A DNA stretch of 50,449 nt from Bacteroidia bacterium (lineage in GTDB: Bacteria > Bacteroidota > Ignavibacteria > UBA10030), in assembly GCA_022180565.1 (NCBI GenBank), contig BQML01000013.1, positions 1 to 50,449 on the forward strand, read 5' to 3'. A program made the translations under genes and the position numbers. The notes under the pieces were generated by a model that did not search any database, was not told the origin of the DNA, and saw only the letters and a program-made list of their open reading frames with translations. Below, piece after piece: positions 8,103 through 17,425 of the stretch; within the stretch, counting starts at the first letter, position 1, and every line of letters begins with the position of its first letter.

Positions 8103-9040
8103 TTCTCACCGTCACGCTGAACGCAATGCTGGACAAGACGGTCCAGCTTACATCACTGCGCCGCGGCACGATCCAGAGGGCTACAGGGCTCAGCATGGTG
8201 GCCGGCGGAAAAGGCATTAACGTCTCACGGCAACTCAGGATCCTGGGTGTCTCGACGATGGCGACGGGATTTCTGGGCGGGGAGACCGGAGCGATGATCC
8301 GAAAATCGCTCGAGATCGACAAGATCACGCATGATTTCGTTGAAACAGCATCTTTGACCCGCGAGGGGGTAACTTACCGGGAGGCGAACGGCATGGTGAC
8401 CTCGGTCTTCGAGCCGCCCGGCAAGGTGACCGAGCGGGAGGTGCAGTTGCTCTTGAGAAAAGTCGGCGAGATGATCCCCCAGACCTCCTGGGTTGTGTGC
8501 AGTGGGAGTTCGCCGTCTCATGAGGCAGACGATGTGTTCCGCCGCGCAATTGCCGAAGCTCGCCGGCAAGGCAAGAAGACCGTCCTGGATTCCTACGGCT
8601 TACCTCTCAAAAAGGCATGGAATGAGGCGCCGACGCTCGTCAAGCCCAACCGCCGTGAGTACGCAACAACGTTCGGGGAAACCCTGAGGGGCATTCGCTC
8701 GATCCGCGGCGCCATCGATGAGGCCCTTGAACTCGGTATCGAGTATGTCGTGGTGACCGACGGAGCCGGGCCGACGTATGCAGGGTCGCGAGAGGGATAT
8801 TGGAAGGTTACAAGCCCGCGAGTAAGGGCCATCAATCCTATCGGTTCCGGGGACGCGATGGTGGCGGGCATTCTGTATGCATTGGAACAGGGACATGATT
8901 TCGAGCGGGCGCTGGCATTCGGGTCGGCCGCGGGTACGGCCAACGCACAGGTTTGGGATGTGGCTCGTTCTCCGCTTGCCGAGATTACCCTGCTCGAGCC
9001 GAAAATCCGGGTCGAACGGCTCGCCTGGAAGCGGACATGA
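8099..9040 (+). CDS. PfkB-family sugar kinase (1-phosphofructokinase / tagatose-6-phosphate kinase type)
   Basis: The 313-residue protein starts MILTVTLNAMLDKT, the classic FruK/LacC opening. It has the glycine-rich AGGKGINVSRQL substrate loop, KPNRREY in the middle, and the C-terminal NPIGSGDAMVAG signature with the catalytic Asp. These features place it in the 1-phosphofructokinase subgroup of PfkB, which makes sugar 1,6-bisphosphates from phosphosugars with ATP. The ATG at 8099 overlaps the aldolase stop by 4 nt; a longer reading upstream would only cover the end of the aldolase gene. The kinase-aldolase pairing supports a phosphorylative end of the pathway, yielding triose phosphates. Confidence 0.9.
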   Translation: MILTVTLNAMLDKTVQLTSLRRGTIQRATGLSMVAGGKGINVSRQLRILGVSTMATGFLGGETGAMIRKSLEIDKITHDFVETASLTREGVTYREANGMVTSVFEPPGKVTEREVQLLLRKVGEMIPQTSWVVCSGSSPSHEADDVFRRAIAEARRQGKKTVLDSYGLPLKKAWNEAPTLVKPNRREYATTFGETLRGIRSIRGAIDEALELGIEYVVVTDGAGPTYAGSREGYWKVTSPRVRAINPIGSGDAMVAGILYALEQGHDFERALAFGSAAGTANAQVWDVARSPLAEITLLEPKIRVERLAWKRT

Positions 9041-10062
9041 CAACGAAGGCCATGAGATTCCTCGAGGCGCTTGAATGCAGGACGCCCGATCGTGTTCCCT
9101 TCGTTCCCGCGATCTATGAACATAAGGGTTGGTTCATCGGTCAGACGCCTTCGGCCATTGCGCGCGATGCGGCGCTGTTGACCGAGGCCGCACTCTCGGA
9201 ATACGAGCAGGTGCGGGCCGATGCCTTGGTGATCGGCGTCGACGTGTACAACGTTGAGGCCGAAGCCGTGGGAAGCAAAGTGACGTTCTTCGACGATACG
9301 GGAATACCGGCTGTTGCGGAAGAAGATGCGATTCTTCAGGGAGGAAGGTCGGTCCATGAATGTTCCGTTCCCAATCCCCGCAAGGACGGCCGGATGCCGC
9401 TGTTTGTGGAGTCTGCCAGACGTGTCGCGGGGAAGCTCGGAAAATTCGTGCCGATCAGGGGCGCCGTATCGGGTCCGTTTTCGCTCGCGGCGAATCTCGC
9501 GGGACCTCTGAATCTTTTTACGATGACCCTGTCGAATCCACAGCGCGTACACGACACCCTGGACTTTTCCGTCCGCGTTGCCTATGAATATGGCCGGGCA
9601 TTCATCGAGGCCGGATGCGGCGTGATCGTTTTCGATTCACAGGCTTCCCCCGATCTTCTGTCCCCGGCGATGTATAAGGAATTCGTCCTGAGGCCGACAC
9701 GAGACCTCATCTCTCGGTTTCGGGCGCTTGGTGTTCGTCATGTGCCGCTGATCATCGGAGGAAATACGACTGCTATTCTTGAATACTATCTGGAAACGGG
9801 CGCGAACAACATCCTGTGTGATTTTTCGGCAGATGTATCGAGATTCCTTGAAGAATGCCGGCAGCATCGAGTGGCATTCCGGCGTAACATTGATTCCCGG
9901 GATTTCTTGACGATTGCTCCTGATGAAGTTTATTGCCGGGCACGGACAGCCATCGGTGAATCCCGCGGATATTCTGGCTTCATTCTCGGCACAGGCGTCG
10001 TACCGTACGGCACGGCGCTTGAATGCCTGCTCGCGGCAGGAACAGCCGCCCGGAGCCGATAA
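9037..10062 (+). CDS. Uroporphyrinogen decarboxylase-like protein, non-heme subfamily
   Basis: This 341-residue protein has the UroD/MtaA fold pattern: the opening TPDRVPFVPAIYEH, the GPFSLAANLAG strand, the acidic strand with FDSQAS, and a late GTGVVPYGT loop. It is not a heme enzyme by context, since no other porphyrin gene is nearby. Corrinoid methyltransferases of this superfamily bind Zn through an HxCGN motif and a later Cys. Here the corresponding positions read VPLIIGGNT and ILGTGVVP, so the expected cysteines are absent. UroD-like genes of this divergent kind occur in sugar operons, where their reaction is often unknown. The start at 9037 overlaps the PfkB stop by 4 nt. Confidence 0.78.
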   Translation: MTTKAMRFLEALECRTPDRVPFVPAIYEHKGWFIGQTPSAIARDAALLTEAALSEYEQVRADALVIGVDVYNVEAEAVGSKVTFFDDTGIPAVAEEDAILQGGRSVHECSVPNPRKDGRMPLFVESARRVAGKLGKFVPIRGAVSGPFSLAANLAGPLNLFTMTLSNPQRVHDTLDFSVRVAYEYGRAFIEAGCGVIVFDSQASPDLLSPAMYKEFVLRPTRDLISRFRALGVRHVPLIIGGNTTAILEYYLETGANNILCDFSADVSRFLEECRQHRVAFRRNIDSRDFLTIAPDEVYCRARTAIGESRGYSGFILGTGVVPYGTALECLLAAGTAARSR

Positions 10063-10106
10063 CCAACAATCAATCCCCCCACGAATCAACTCTCGAGGAG
10101 ATTCTG

Positions 10107-12473
10107 ATGCCTTCGTTGAATGATATTCTTTCCCAAGCAACAGCCATTCGTTATGGAACCCGCTTCGCGGTTGAAAAGACGGTAGCCGAAGAACTTGGAT
10201 CGATGGTCGGTGCACGCGTTATGCTGTCACCGTCCGACTCTTCCGAGGCGGAGCAAGGGGTGATTCTCATTAGCGTCGCCAATGAGAAGAAAAAATGGGG
10301 GGCTCTTCATCCTTCCCTCCAGGAATCGGAGGAATGGATGATGGTCCGGGTGAAGGAGGGAAAAGGGATGGAAATCAGGGCATCGCGGCCTCATCTTTTG
10401 TATTCGGTGTTCTCGACGATGAGAGAAGAGTGGAAGACAATGGATGTTGCCGCCTTTGCACAGGGAAAGATCCTGAAACCGGCTTTTTCCAACCTTCGGC
10501 CTGTTTATGATCTCTTTCTCACCCAACATGCCCGTTCTGTCAGAAACTTTGACCGGCCCGGATATTTCAGACAACTTGCCCGGCTGGGTTTCTCTCATGC
10601 CGAGGTAAACGGTCTCGCATTCCCGGTTCCGTTCGAACAGGGTCCGAAGGGTGAGCTCCTGCACCGCTTCTACACGTATTGCCCCGCCCTGGATCAATTC
10701 GTCAGCAGCCGCCTTACCAAGGGCTTTTACGACGAGGACTACTTGCAGGCAAATCTCAACTATTTGAAAACCAATGCGGAGTATGCGGACAAGTACGGAT
10801 TGACCCCCGGCATCGTGTGTTTCGAGCCCAGGTCTGTTCCCGAGGAACTGCTCATGCGCTATCCGGTTCTCCGCGGCGCCAGGGTTGATCATCCACTTCG
10901 GAGTTTTCGTCCGAGATTCAATCTGTCGATCGCCCACCCGGTCGTGCGAGAGCACTATGCGGAAATGGTCGAAAATCTTCTGAAACAGGTACCCAAGCTT
11001 GGCTACATGTCCGTCTGGTCGAACGACAGCGGTGCAGGCTTCGAGTACACAAGCTCCCTCTATGTTGGAAGAAACGGAGGGGGCTATGTGATCAGGGAAT
11101 GGAAGGGCGACAAGGAGATCGCCGAAGCCGCCGCCCTCAATCTTGTTCGCTACTTGCGGACACTTCGGGATGCCGGAAGAAAGATAAACCCTTCCTTTCG
11201 AACCCTCATCCGCCTCGAACCCTTCTGGGCTGAGCACGACTATATCTGGAGAGAGCTGGAGGACGGACTTGATGTCGAGGTGTCATCCCTTCAAACCAAG
11301 GGCTGGTCGCTCTCGTACAAGCACCCGAAGTACCCTGAGGCGCGGGAAATTCATCAAATGGCGCTATACAATCACTTCACAAAAGAAGAAATCCCGCTCA
11401 TGAAGGAACTGAAGAGAAAAGGAGTCGGGACCGACGTCTATTTCACTCCGGGAATCATCTGGAATCATGAGCCGTTGATGGGTGTGGCTTTTCCCTGGCT
11501 CGTGTACGACAAGATCAAAGACATGGCCGATGCGGGAGTGGAAACCGCCGCCCTTCTCGGCGGGGCCGTGCCGGAGTCCTTCGCACCCTACAACATTAAC
11601 CAGGAACTCGTCAGAGCATTCCAGCAAAACCCCGCACTTGATCTCGAATCGTTCCTCAAAGAAAAGGCCGCATCGTGGGTTGGAGCAGAACTCGCCGGTG
11701 ATTTGGTCAGAGTCTGGAGGCACTCCGACGAGGCTTTCAGATCCTTTCCGATCCCGATCTGGATCTATGCCGCCTGGGGCGTGTGGTACCGACTCATGGT
11801 GCGTCCTATCGTGCCGAATATCGAGGCGATTCCGGAAACGGACAGGGCGTATTACGAGGACTTTCTGCTTGCCACCAGCCACAACCGGACTCGTGTGGAT
11901 TTCCGGTACGATGTCGGCTTCGACCTTGTCGATCCAGCCCATGCCGCGTTCTGTGTCGATGTCATGAACAAGGATTTGTTCCCTGAGATCTTCAAAGCGC
12001 TGGATCTGCTCGAGCGGATGAAGAAAAAGGCAGGCACGTATGAAGCATGCATCACCGATCAGCTTGACAGAATGAAAGCGCTCAACAGCTGGTACCGTAC
12101 CCAGCGGAACGTGACCCAGTGGGTCGCTTCGGTGCATGGGTACTTTGAGGCGAAGGACAAGGCCGAGAAGAAACGCCACCGCGAAGCACTAAAATCGATG
12201 GTGTTGGATGAGATCGAAAATGCAAAGGAACTGCTCGCGCTGTGGGAGACGTCAAAGACGAACTGGATGATCGTGTCCGAGGTGGGTGAAACAACGTTCA
12301 TCTACTATTCGAATTTTGGTGATCTCGTGAAGCGAAAGATCGAGCTTATGAGAGGACGCGAAAACGACGAACCGTACGTCGACCCGAATTTCCAATGGCG
12401 TGTGCCGGGGTTTTCATTCACGGAAGAACCCGAACGCGGCGTGTCGATTCTGCCGGCCCCTCTTCATGGATGA
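10107..12473 (+). CDS. Large putative glycoside hydrolase, alpha-glucuronidase/GH20-like architecture, family unclear
   Basis: A 788-residue protein with no signal peptide. The ATG at 10107 is chosen because GAGGAG lies 6 nt upstream. Residues 1-135 resemble the small alpha/beta domain that precedes the barrel in GH20, GH67 and GH84 enzymes, ending with the LLYSVFSTMREEW helix. Residues about 150-500 look like a TIM barrel, with strands around SHAEVNGLAF, LTPGIVCFEP, KLGYMSVWSNDSGAGFEY and GVGTDVYFTPGI. The C-terminal 250 residues are mainly helical and rich in charged residues. The SNDSG and EP segments are candidate catalytic strands. I do not recognise a named family; cytosolic cleavage of oligosaccharides made by the lyase is a context-based guess. 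Confidence 0.6.
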   Translation: MPSLNDILSQATAIRYGTRFAVEKTVAEELGSMVGARVMLSPSDSSEAEQGVILISVANEKKKWGALHPSLQESEEWMMVRVKEGKGMEIRASRPHLLYSVFSTMREEWKTMDVAAFAQGKILKPAFSNLRPVYDLFLTQHARSVRNFDRPGYFRQLARLGFSHAEVNGLAFPVPFEQGPKGELLHRFYTYCPALDQFVSSRLTKGFYDEDYLQANLNYLKTNAEYADKYGLTPGIVCFEPRSVPEELLMRYPVLRGARVDHPLRSFRPRFNLSIAHPVVREHYAEMVENLLKQVPKLGYMSVWSNDSGAGFEYTSSLYVGRNGGGYVIREWKGDKEIAEAAALNLVRYLRTLRDAGRKINPSFRTLIRLEPFWAEHDYIWRELEDGLDVEVSSLQTKGWSLSYKHPKYPEAREIHQMALYNHFTKEEIPLMKELKRKGVGTDVYFTPGIIWNHEPLMGVAFPWLVYDKIKDMADAGVETAALLGGAVPESFAPYNINQELVRAFQQNPALDLESFLKEKAASWVGAELAGDLVRVWRHSDEAFRSFPIPIWIYAAWGVWYRLMVRPIVPNIEAIPETDRAYYEDFLLATSHNRTRVDFRYDVGFDLVDPAHAAFCVDVMNKDLFPEIFKALDLLERMKKKAGTYEACITDQLDRMKALNSWYRTQRNVTQWVASVHGYFEAKDKAEKKRHREALKSMVLDEIENAKELLALWETSKTNWMIVSEVGETTFIYYSNFGDLVKRKIELMRGRENDEPYVDPNFQWRVPGFSFTEEPERGVSILPAPLHG

Positions 12474-14229
12474 GTTCAACACGGTGAACGCGGTCGACTA
12501 CGGCCTGATCGCGTTCTACTTCATCGCGATCATCTGGGTGGGCATCTATGCGGCCCGCAAGAGCAGAAACACGGACGAATATTTCCGCGGGGGCGGAAAG
12601 ATACCGTGGGTCGTAGCTGGACTTTCCAACTGGGTGTCGGGATACTCGGCGTTCATGTTCGTTGCAGCGGCGGGTTTCACGTACCTGAACGGCCTCGGGG
12701 CCGCAGTGATCTTTACGTCGGCCTTCTGGGCATATCTGCTCGGCTACTTTGTCTACGGAGTCCGGTGGAGAAGATCAAGAATCCGCTCTCCGTTGGAGTT
12801 CCTGACAAAACGCTACTCCGCGTCGACAACGTATTTTTACTCCCTGACGGCGATCATTCCCCAGATTGTCGGAATCGGGCAGGGATTGTACATCCTTTGC
12901 ATTTTCATCTCAACGGCGCTCGGCTTCAGTGAGCAGGATTTTGATCTCGGCCCCGTCACGATCACCGGTTTCCAGCTATCGATTATCCTTACGGGCATCG
13001 TCATGGTCGTCTACTCTGTCGTCGGAGGTCTCTGGGCGGCGGTGCTTTCCGACACTGTTCAGGCTGTCATCATCACCGTCATGACCCTCGTTATCTTTCC
13101 CGTTTCGTTCATGTATCTGGGGCAAGGTCAAGGATTCTTGGCGGGGATCGACCGTCTGCTGGCGGAAGCCCCCGAGGGCTATTTTCGTCTCTCCGGCGAT
13201 ACGGCCAATCCGCTCTTTCTTGTTGCCTATCTGATCAACGTGATCCTCGGCTATAACGTGGGGTGGCAGATTGTCCAGCGCTACCATAGCGTGCCCGATG
13301 AACGCGATACAAAGAAAATGGCTGTCCTCTGCGCGGTGCTTTCCGTGCTGGGACCGCTTCTCTGGATCCTGCCGGTCATGGCCTCGCGCATTATCTTTCC
13401 GAATATCGACTCCCTCTGGCCGTCCTTTGCCGTGCCTGCGGAAGCTTCGTTTGTGAGCCTGGCGCTCAAGCTCCTGCCGCACGGTCTCATAGGTTTCGTA
13501 GTATCCGCCATTCTCTCCGCCACGCTCGGGCAAGCCAACGACTCGTTCAACTGGCTGGCGGCGACACTGACGCGGGATGTCTATGCGCCGGCCAGGGAAA
13601 AACTGACCGGCCGGCCTGCATCGGATCGTTCGCTGCTGCTGATCGCCCGCATGACCATGCTTGTCGTCGGTATTCTCGGAATTGCCGTTGCTTTGTACAT
13701 TCCGCAGTTCGGAGGAGCGTTCCAGTTTGCCCTGGTGTTCTATTCGCTTACGGCAGCGTTCACCATGCCCGTTGCCCTCGGCATCATCTATACGCGCACG
13801 CCCTGGTGGTCGGGTATCGCTTCATGCTCCGCGGCTATCATAGTGGCACTTGTCCTGATGATCACCGATCTTTGGGGCGAGCATGCTTTCATCCGCAACA
13901 TGCTGAGCGAAACCGTAGTTGCAGCCGTCGTCTTCTTCGGCTCGTCTCTCTGGTTCAGGGAGAGCGATCCCAGGAACCAGTCCATCCTCGCATTTGAGCG
14001 AGACCTGGCAACGCCGGCTCTCGATACGGGCACGGAGCAAAAATACGAAGGAATGAAGATTTACGCGCTGATCGGACGCATTTGCTTTGTGCTTGCCGGC
14101 ATCCTGCTGGCCTGCTCATTCCTGCCCTCCACACAGGACGCACCGGCAATTCTGAATGCCGCCGCCGCCGGGCTTCTGTTTCTTACGGGATTTGCCGCAT
14201 GGAAAGCGTCGAGGGCGGTCGCACCATGA
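12466..14229 (+). CDS. Sodium:solute symporter family transporter
   Basis: The 587-residue protein has roughly 13-14 hydrophobic segments and the SSS family core: FRGGGKIPWVVAGLSNWVSGYSAFMF near residues 42-67, the VYSVVGGLWAAVLSDTVQAVI segment, and the ILSATLGQANDSFNW region. It lies in the inner membrane and would import a small solute, such as a sugar acid, unsaturated disaccharide or amino-acid-like compound, with sodium. Its ATG overlaps the preceding glycosidase-like gene by 8 nt. It is the only transporter in the operon, and no SusC/SusD pair is present. A long N-terminal extension from 12400 would run through the upstream gene and is rejected. Confidence 0.9.
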   Translation: MDEFNTVNAVDYGLIAFYFIAIIWVGIYAARKSRNTDEYFRGGGKIPWVVAGLSNWVSGYSAFMFVAAAGFTYLNGLGAAVIFTSAFWAYLLGYFVYGVRWRRSRIRSPLEFLTKRYSASTTYFYSLTAIIPQIVGIGQGLYILCIFISTALGFSEQDFDLGPVTITGFQLSIILTGIVMVVYSVVGGLWAAVLSDTVQAVIITVMTLVIFPVSFMYLGQGQGFLAGIDRLLAEAPEGYFRLSGDTANPLFLVAYLINVILGYNVGWQIVQRYHSVPDERDTKKMAVLCAVLSVLGPLLWILPVMASRIIFPNIDSLWPSFAVPAEASFVSLALKLLPHGLIGFVVSAILSATLGQANDSFNWLAATLTRDVYAPAREKLTGRPASDRSLLLIARMTMLVVGILGIAVALYIPQFGGAFQFALVFYSLTAAFTMPVALGIIYTRTPWWSGIASCSAAIIVALVLMITDLWGEHAFIRNMLSETVVAAVVFFGSSLWFRESDPRNQSILAFERDLATPALDTGTEQKYEGMKIYALIGRICFVLAGILLACSFLPSTQDAPAILNAAAAGLLFLTGFAAWKASRAVAP

Positions 14230-15152
14230 AACACGAAAGACAACGCATCGTGAGATTCGCCGCCGGTCAGCTTCCCGCCGAAGCACCGTCAGGGACGAGA
14301 CGTGGAAGCAAGGAGTGGGTGCTGGAGGCCATTGTTGGAATGATCCGCGACGCGGGCGAGAGGGAATCGGACGTTGTTCTGTTTGGAGAATACGCCAATC
14401 TGTTTCACCGTTCTCTTTCACCCAGAAAAGAGGACTATGAAGCCGATGCCATCCCGGGTCCGTTTGTGGAAGCCGTTGCTGCCGCTGCGAGACGATACAG
14501 AATCAATGTGGGATTGCCGGTGTTGGGCCGATACAGGCGTACGGTCTCCAGCTACGTAGTGTATCTCGACCGCAAGGGATCGCTGGCGGGAGTGTATCAG
14601 AAAACACATCCGACGATTCAGGAACAGAGCCTGGGCATCAGGGGGGGAAGGGATCTGAAGATTATCGAACTGGATTTCGGTCGTGTCGGAACCATGACGT
14701 GCATGGATATCGAGTATCCGGAAGTGGCGCAGACCCTGATGCTGAGGGGGGCCGAAGTGCTCTTCTTTCCGCACGTCCAATCAGGGTGGGGAGAAGTAAA
14801 TTGGGAGATCCGCTACCGCGCACGCGCGATCGATACGGGCCTTCCGATCGTTTCGGCTTGCTACGGGTATCCAGAGGGAGAATGGAGGCCGGGCAAGATG
14901 TTGGGCCGAAGCGGCGTTATCGGCAGGGACGGAGGAATCCTCGGCGATCTGGGCCGATCCATCGGCATCATCACTTGCGATGTGGACCTTGTGAAAGGAC
15001 GCCGTACCGAATTCTATTTTCCGATGAAGCTGGATCGAACGCTCGCCGTGAAAGCATCTCGCCGCCCTGAGTTGTACAGAGACCTGGCAAACCCGTCGTT
15101 CCGGAAGAGAGCGTTGAGACTCTTGAAGAAGAGTACGAGAAGAACATCATGA
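14226..15152 (+). CDS. Carbon-nitrogen hydrolase (nitrilase superfamily amidase)
   Basis: The 308-residue protein shows the complete nitrilase-superfamily triad: Glu55 in FGEYAN, Lys126 in VYQKTHP, and Cys159 in MTCMDIEYPE. The members hydrolyse C-N bonds in amides, N-carbamoyl compounds (beta-ureidopropionase, N-carbamylase) or nitriles in the cytoplasm. The ATG at 14226 overlaps the symporter stop by 4 nt. With the PreA-like flavoprotein and the cyclase-type hydrolase in the same operon, an N-carbamoyl or amide intermediate is suggestive, similar in logic to reductive pyrimidine catabolism, but no dihydropyrimidinase is seen, so this is only a hypothesis. Confidence 0.88.
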   Translation: MKHERQRIVRFAAGQLPAEAPSGTRRGSKEWVLEAIVGMIRDAGERESDVVLFGEYANLFHRSLSPRKEDYEADAIPGPFVEAVAAAARRYRINVGLPVLGRYRRTVSSYVVYLDRKGSLAGVYQKTHPTIQEQSLGIRGGRDLKIIELDFGRVGTMTCMDIEYPEVAQTLMLRGAEVLFFPHVQSGWGEVNWEIRYRARAIDTGLPIVSACYGYPEGEWRPGKMLGRSGVIGRDGGILGDLGRSIGIITCDVDLVKGRRTEFYFPMKLDRTLAVKASRRPELYRDLANPSFRKRALRLLKKSTRRTS

Positions 15153-15183
15153 TTGCCCTGCAGAGAGAGAGTACGAGAACAAT

Positions 15184-15978
15184 ATGGCGAACAATACTCC
15201 TGTTGTCTTGATCACTGGAGCGAGCCGCGGTTTGGGCCGCGGAATTGCCGAACGCGCCGCCGAAGCGGCATGCTCCGTGGGTATCAATTACTCGGCGAAT
15301 CGGAAGGCAGCAGAGGAAACTGCAGCCCTCTGCCGGAAAAGAGCCGTGAGTCCGGATCAACAATTTCTCCCTCTGCAAGCGGATGTCGGAAGGAGCGATC
15401 AGAGAACCTCGCTTGTCGAAGATTGCCTTAAGGCTTTTGGCAGGATTGATGCACTTGTGAACAATGCGGGCGTGGGGCCTGAAAGAAGGGTGGATCTGAT
15501 GGAAATGTCGGAAGAATCATACACGAGGGTTATGAACACAAATCTGGCTGGTGCGCACTTTCTCACTCAGCGCGTTGCGCAGTATTGGTTGGAGTCCAAA
15601 CAAAAGCCCCTCCTTCCGGGGGGTAATGCGGTCATTTTTGTGGGTTCTGTTTCCGCAGAGATGGCCTCGCTCAATCGCGGCGAATACTGCATCTCGAAGG
15701 CCGGACTGGCCATGGCCGCAAAACTGTGGGCGGCACGGCTGGCTGACGAGGGTATTCCGGTCTACGAGATTCGCCCTGGGATCATGGCGACGGAGATGAC
15801 GCAGAGTGTCAAGGAGAAGTACGAGGCATCCTTTGCCGGGGGGCTGGTACCACAGAAACGTTGGGGCACCGCTGATGACGTGGGGCTCGCGGTGAAAGCG
15901 ATCCTCCAAGGATACTTTCCATTCTCGACAGGTTCTGTCATGACAATCGACGGCGGACTCACGATTCCGAGGCTCTGA
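15184..15978 (+). CDS. Short-chain dehydrogenase/reductase (FabG-like)
   Basis: A 264-residue classical SDR. The NAD(P) motif TGASRGLGRG is at about residues 11-20, NNAG at about 95-98, the catalytic SVSAEM serine strand near 155-160 and the YCISK catalytic Tyr/Lys near 168-172. The C-terminal MTIDGGLTIPRL end is typical. SDRs in polyuronate operons usually reduce 5-keto-4-deoxyuronate-type or 2-keto-3-deoxy sugars, or oxidise sugar acids. A 31-nt spacer separates it from the nitrilase gene and 1 nt from the GH88-type gene. Which substrate it uses is not shown by the sequence. Confidence 0.9.
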   Translation: MANNTPVVLITGASRGLGRGIAERAAEAACSVGINYSANRKAAEETAALCRKRAVSPDQQFLPLQADVGRSDQRTSLVEDCLKAFGRIDALVNNAGVGPERRVDLMEMSEESYTRVMNTNLAGAHFLTQRVAQYWLESKQKPLLPGGNAVIFVGSVSAEMASLNRGEYCISKAGLAMAAKLWAARLADEGIPVYEIRPGIMATEMTQSVKEKYEASFAGGLVPQKRWGTADDVGLAVKAILQGYFPFSTGSVMTIDGGLTIPRL

Positions 15979-15979
15979 T

Positions 15980-17395
15980 ATGATCGTTCCGGATAAGATT
16001 GCTGATCTTTCAGAAGTGAAGAACCGCGCGCGGAGGGTGTTCGAATGTTCCGCCGCCAAGATCGTGAGTTTGAACAAGACCTGGAACACCTCGGCAGGCG
16101 CCCCCGTCTTCACGGTACGGGGGAAATACACCTCGCGCGGATGGACGGAATGGACGCATGGATTCCAGTTCGGCTCGGCTCTTCTTCAGTTCGATGCCAC
16201 CGGTGAGGAGCAGTTCCTGCAAATGGGTCGCGAGGGTATCCGCGCCGCCATGCCGAAGCACCTTACGCACCGCGGAGTCCATGACCACGGATTCAATATC
16301 ATCTCGACCTACGGAAATCTCCTGAGGCTCATCCGCGAAGGGCGATTGGGAACGGCCGACGAGGAAGCCCGGACATGCGAGGTCGCCCTGAGAGTGAGCG
16401 GAGCCATTCAGGCGTCCCGGTGGACGAACCTTCCGGACGGGCTGGGATACATCTATTCGTTCAACGGGCCGCACTCCCTGTTCGCGGATACGATCAGATC
16501 CCTCCGTTCTCTCGCCGTTGCTCACCGGCTTGGACAAGTGTTGATGGACGAGGGCGACAGGGAGGTGAATCTGTTTCATCGTCTGTTGGTGCACGCCGAA
16601 ACGACGGGCCGCTATAACGTGTATTTCGGACGCGGCCGCGATGCCTATGATGTGCGGGGGAGGGTTGCGCATGAATCGATCTTCAATATCAACGATGGAT
16701 CATACCGCTGTCCATCCACTCAGCAGGGATATTCCCCGTTTACAACCTGGACGCGCGCTCTCGCATGGATTCTTCTGGGATACGCTGAGCAACTCGAGTT
16801 TCTGGCCGCCGTACCGGACCACGAGTTTCCGCCGAGACAGAAGAAGAAGCAGGTTCTGAAGCGTTTTGAGGAGATCGCCATCGCCGTCGCCGATTACTAT
16901 GTGTCGGAGAGTCCATCTGACGGAATTCCCTACTGGGACACCGGTGCCCCCGGTCTGATAAAACTGGGAGACTACCGGTCTCAGCCTGCAGATCCCTTCA
17001 ACGATTGTGAGCCCGTGGACAGCTCGGCCGCAGTCATTGCCGCGCAGGGATTTCTGCGTCTCGGCAGTTACCTTACGGCGAAGGGGGACAGGAAGAGAGG
17101 AGAACTGTATGCCCGGACGGGCCTCGCCATCGCAAAGGTGCTTTTCGTCGAACCGTACCTTTCAACGGACCCCGGGCATCAGGGATTGGTTCTCCACTCT
17201 GTGTATCACCGCCCCAATGGTTGGGATTACGTGCCAAAGGGAAGCAGGATTCCCCGCGGCGAGTCCTCGATGTGGGGAGACTACCATGCACGCGAACTGG
17301 CGCTGATGATTTTGAGGATGGGGGAGGGAGCTGAGTACCGGTTTTGGGGTGTGGAGAAAGCGGAGGACCTCGCAAAAGCAAGACGTGAGAAGTAA
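15980..17395 (+). CDS. Unsaturated glucuronyl hydrolase-like glycoside hydrolase (GH88 type)
   Basis: The 471-residue protein has the alpha6/alpha6-barrel pattern of unsaturated glucuronyl hydrolases. Two Asp residues line up with the catalytic pair of the Bacillus enzyme: VHDHGF (about D102) and LFADTIRSL (about D170). Other family marks are WTEWTHGFQFG, YSPFTTWTRALAWILLGYAE and PVDSSAAVIAAQG. No signal peptide is present, so it probably works in the cytoplasm on imported unsaturated disaccharides. It is the last gene of the operon and the natural partner of the heparinase-like lyase. The GH88 rather than GH105 call rests on general resemblance and is less sure than the superfamily. Confidence 0.82.
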   Translation: MIVPDKIADLSEVKNRARRVFECSAAKIVSLNKTWNTSAGAPVFTVRGKYTSRGWTEWTHGFQFGSALLQFDATGEEQFLQMGREGIRAAMPKHLTHRGVHDHGFNIISTYGNLLRLIREGRLGTADEEARTCEVALRVSGAIQASRWTNLPDGLGYIYSFNGPHSLFADTIRSLRSLAVAHRLGQVLMDEGDREVNLFHRLLVHAETTGRYNVYFGRGRDAYDVRGRVAHESIFNINDGSYRCPSTQQGYSPFTTWTRALAWILLGYAEQLEFLAAVPDHEFPPRQKKKQVLKRFEEIAIAVADYYVSESPSDGIPYWDTGAPGLIKLGDYRSQPADPFNDCEPVDSSAAVIAAQGFLRLGSYLTAKGDRKRGELYARTGLAIAKVLFVEPYLSTDPGHQGLVLHSVYHRPNGWDYVPKGSRIPRGESSMWGDYHARELALMILRMGEGAEYRFWGVEKAEDLAKARREK

Positions 17396-17425
17396 GAAAA
17401 TTTAACGCCCATCCCCCCTCAAACA

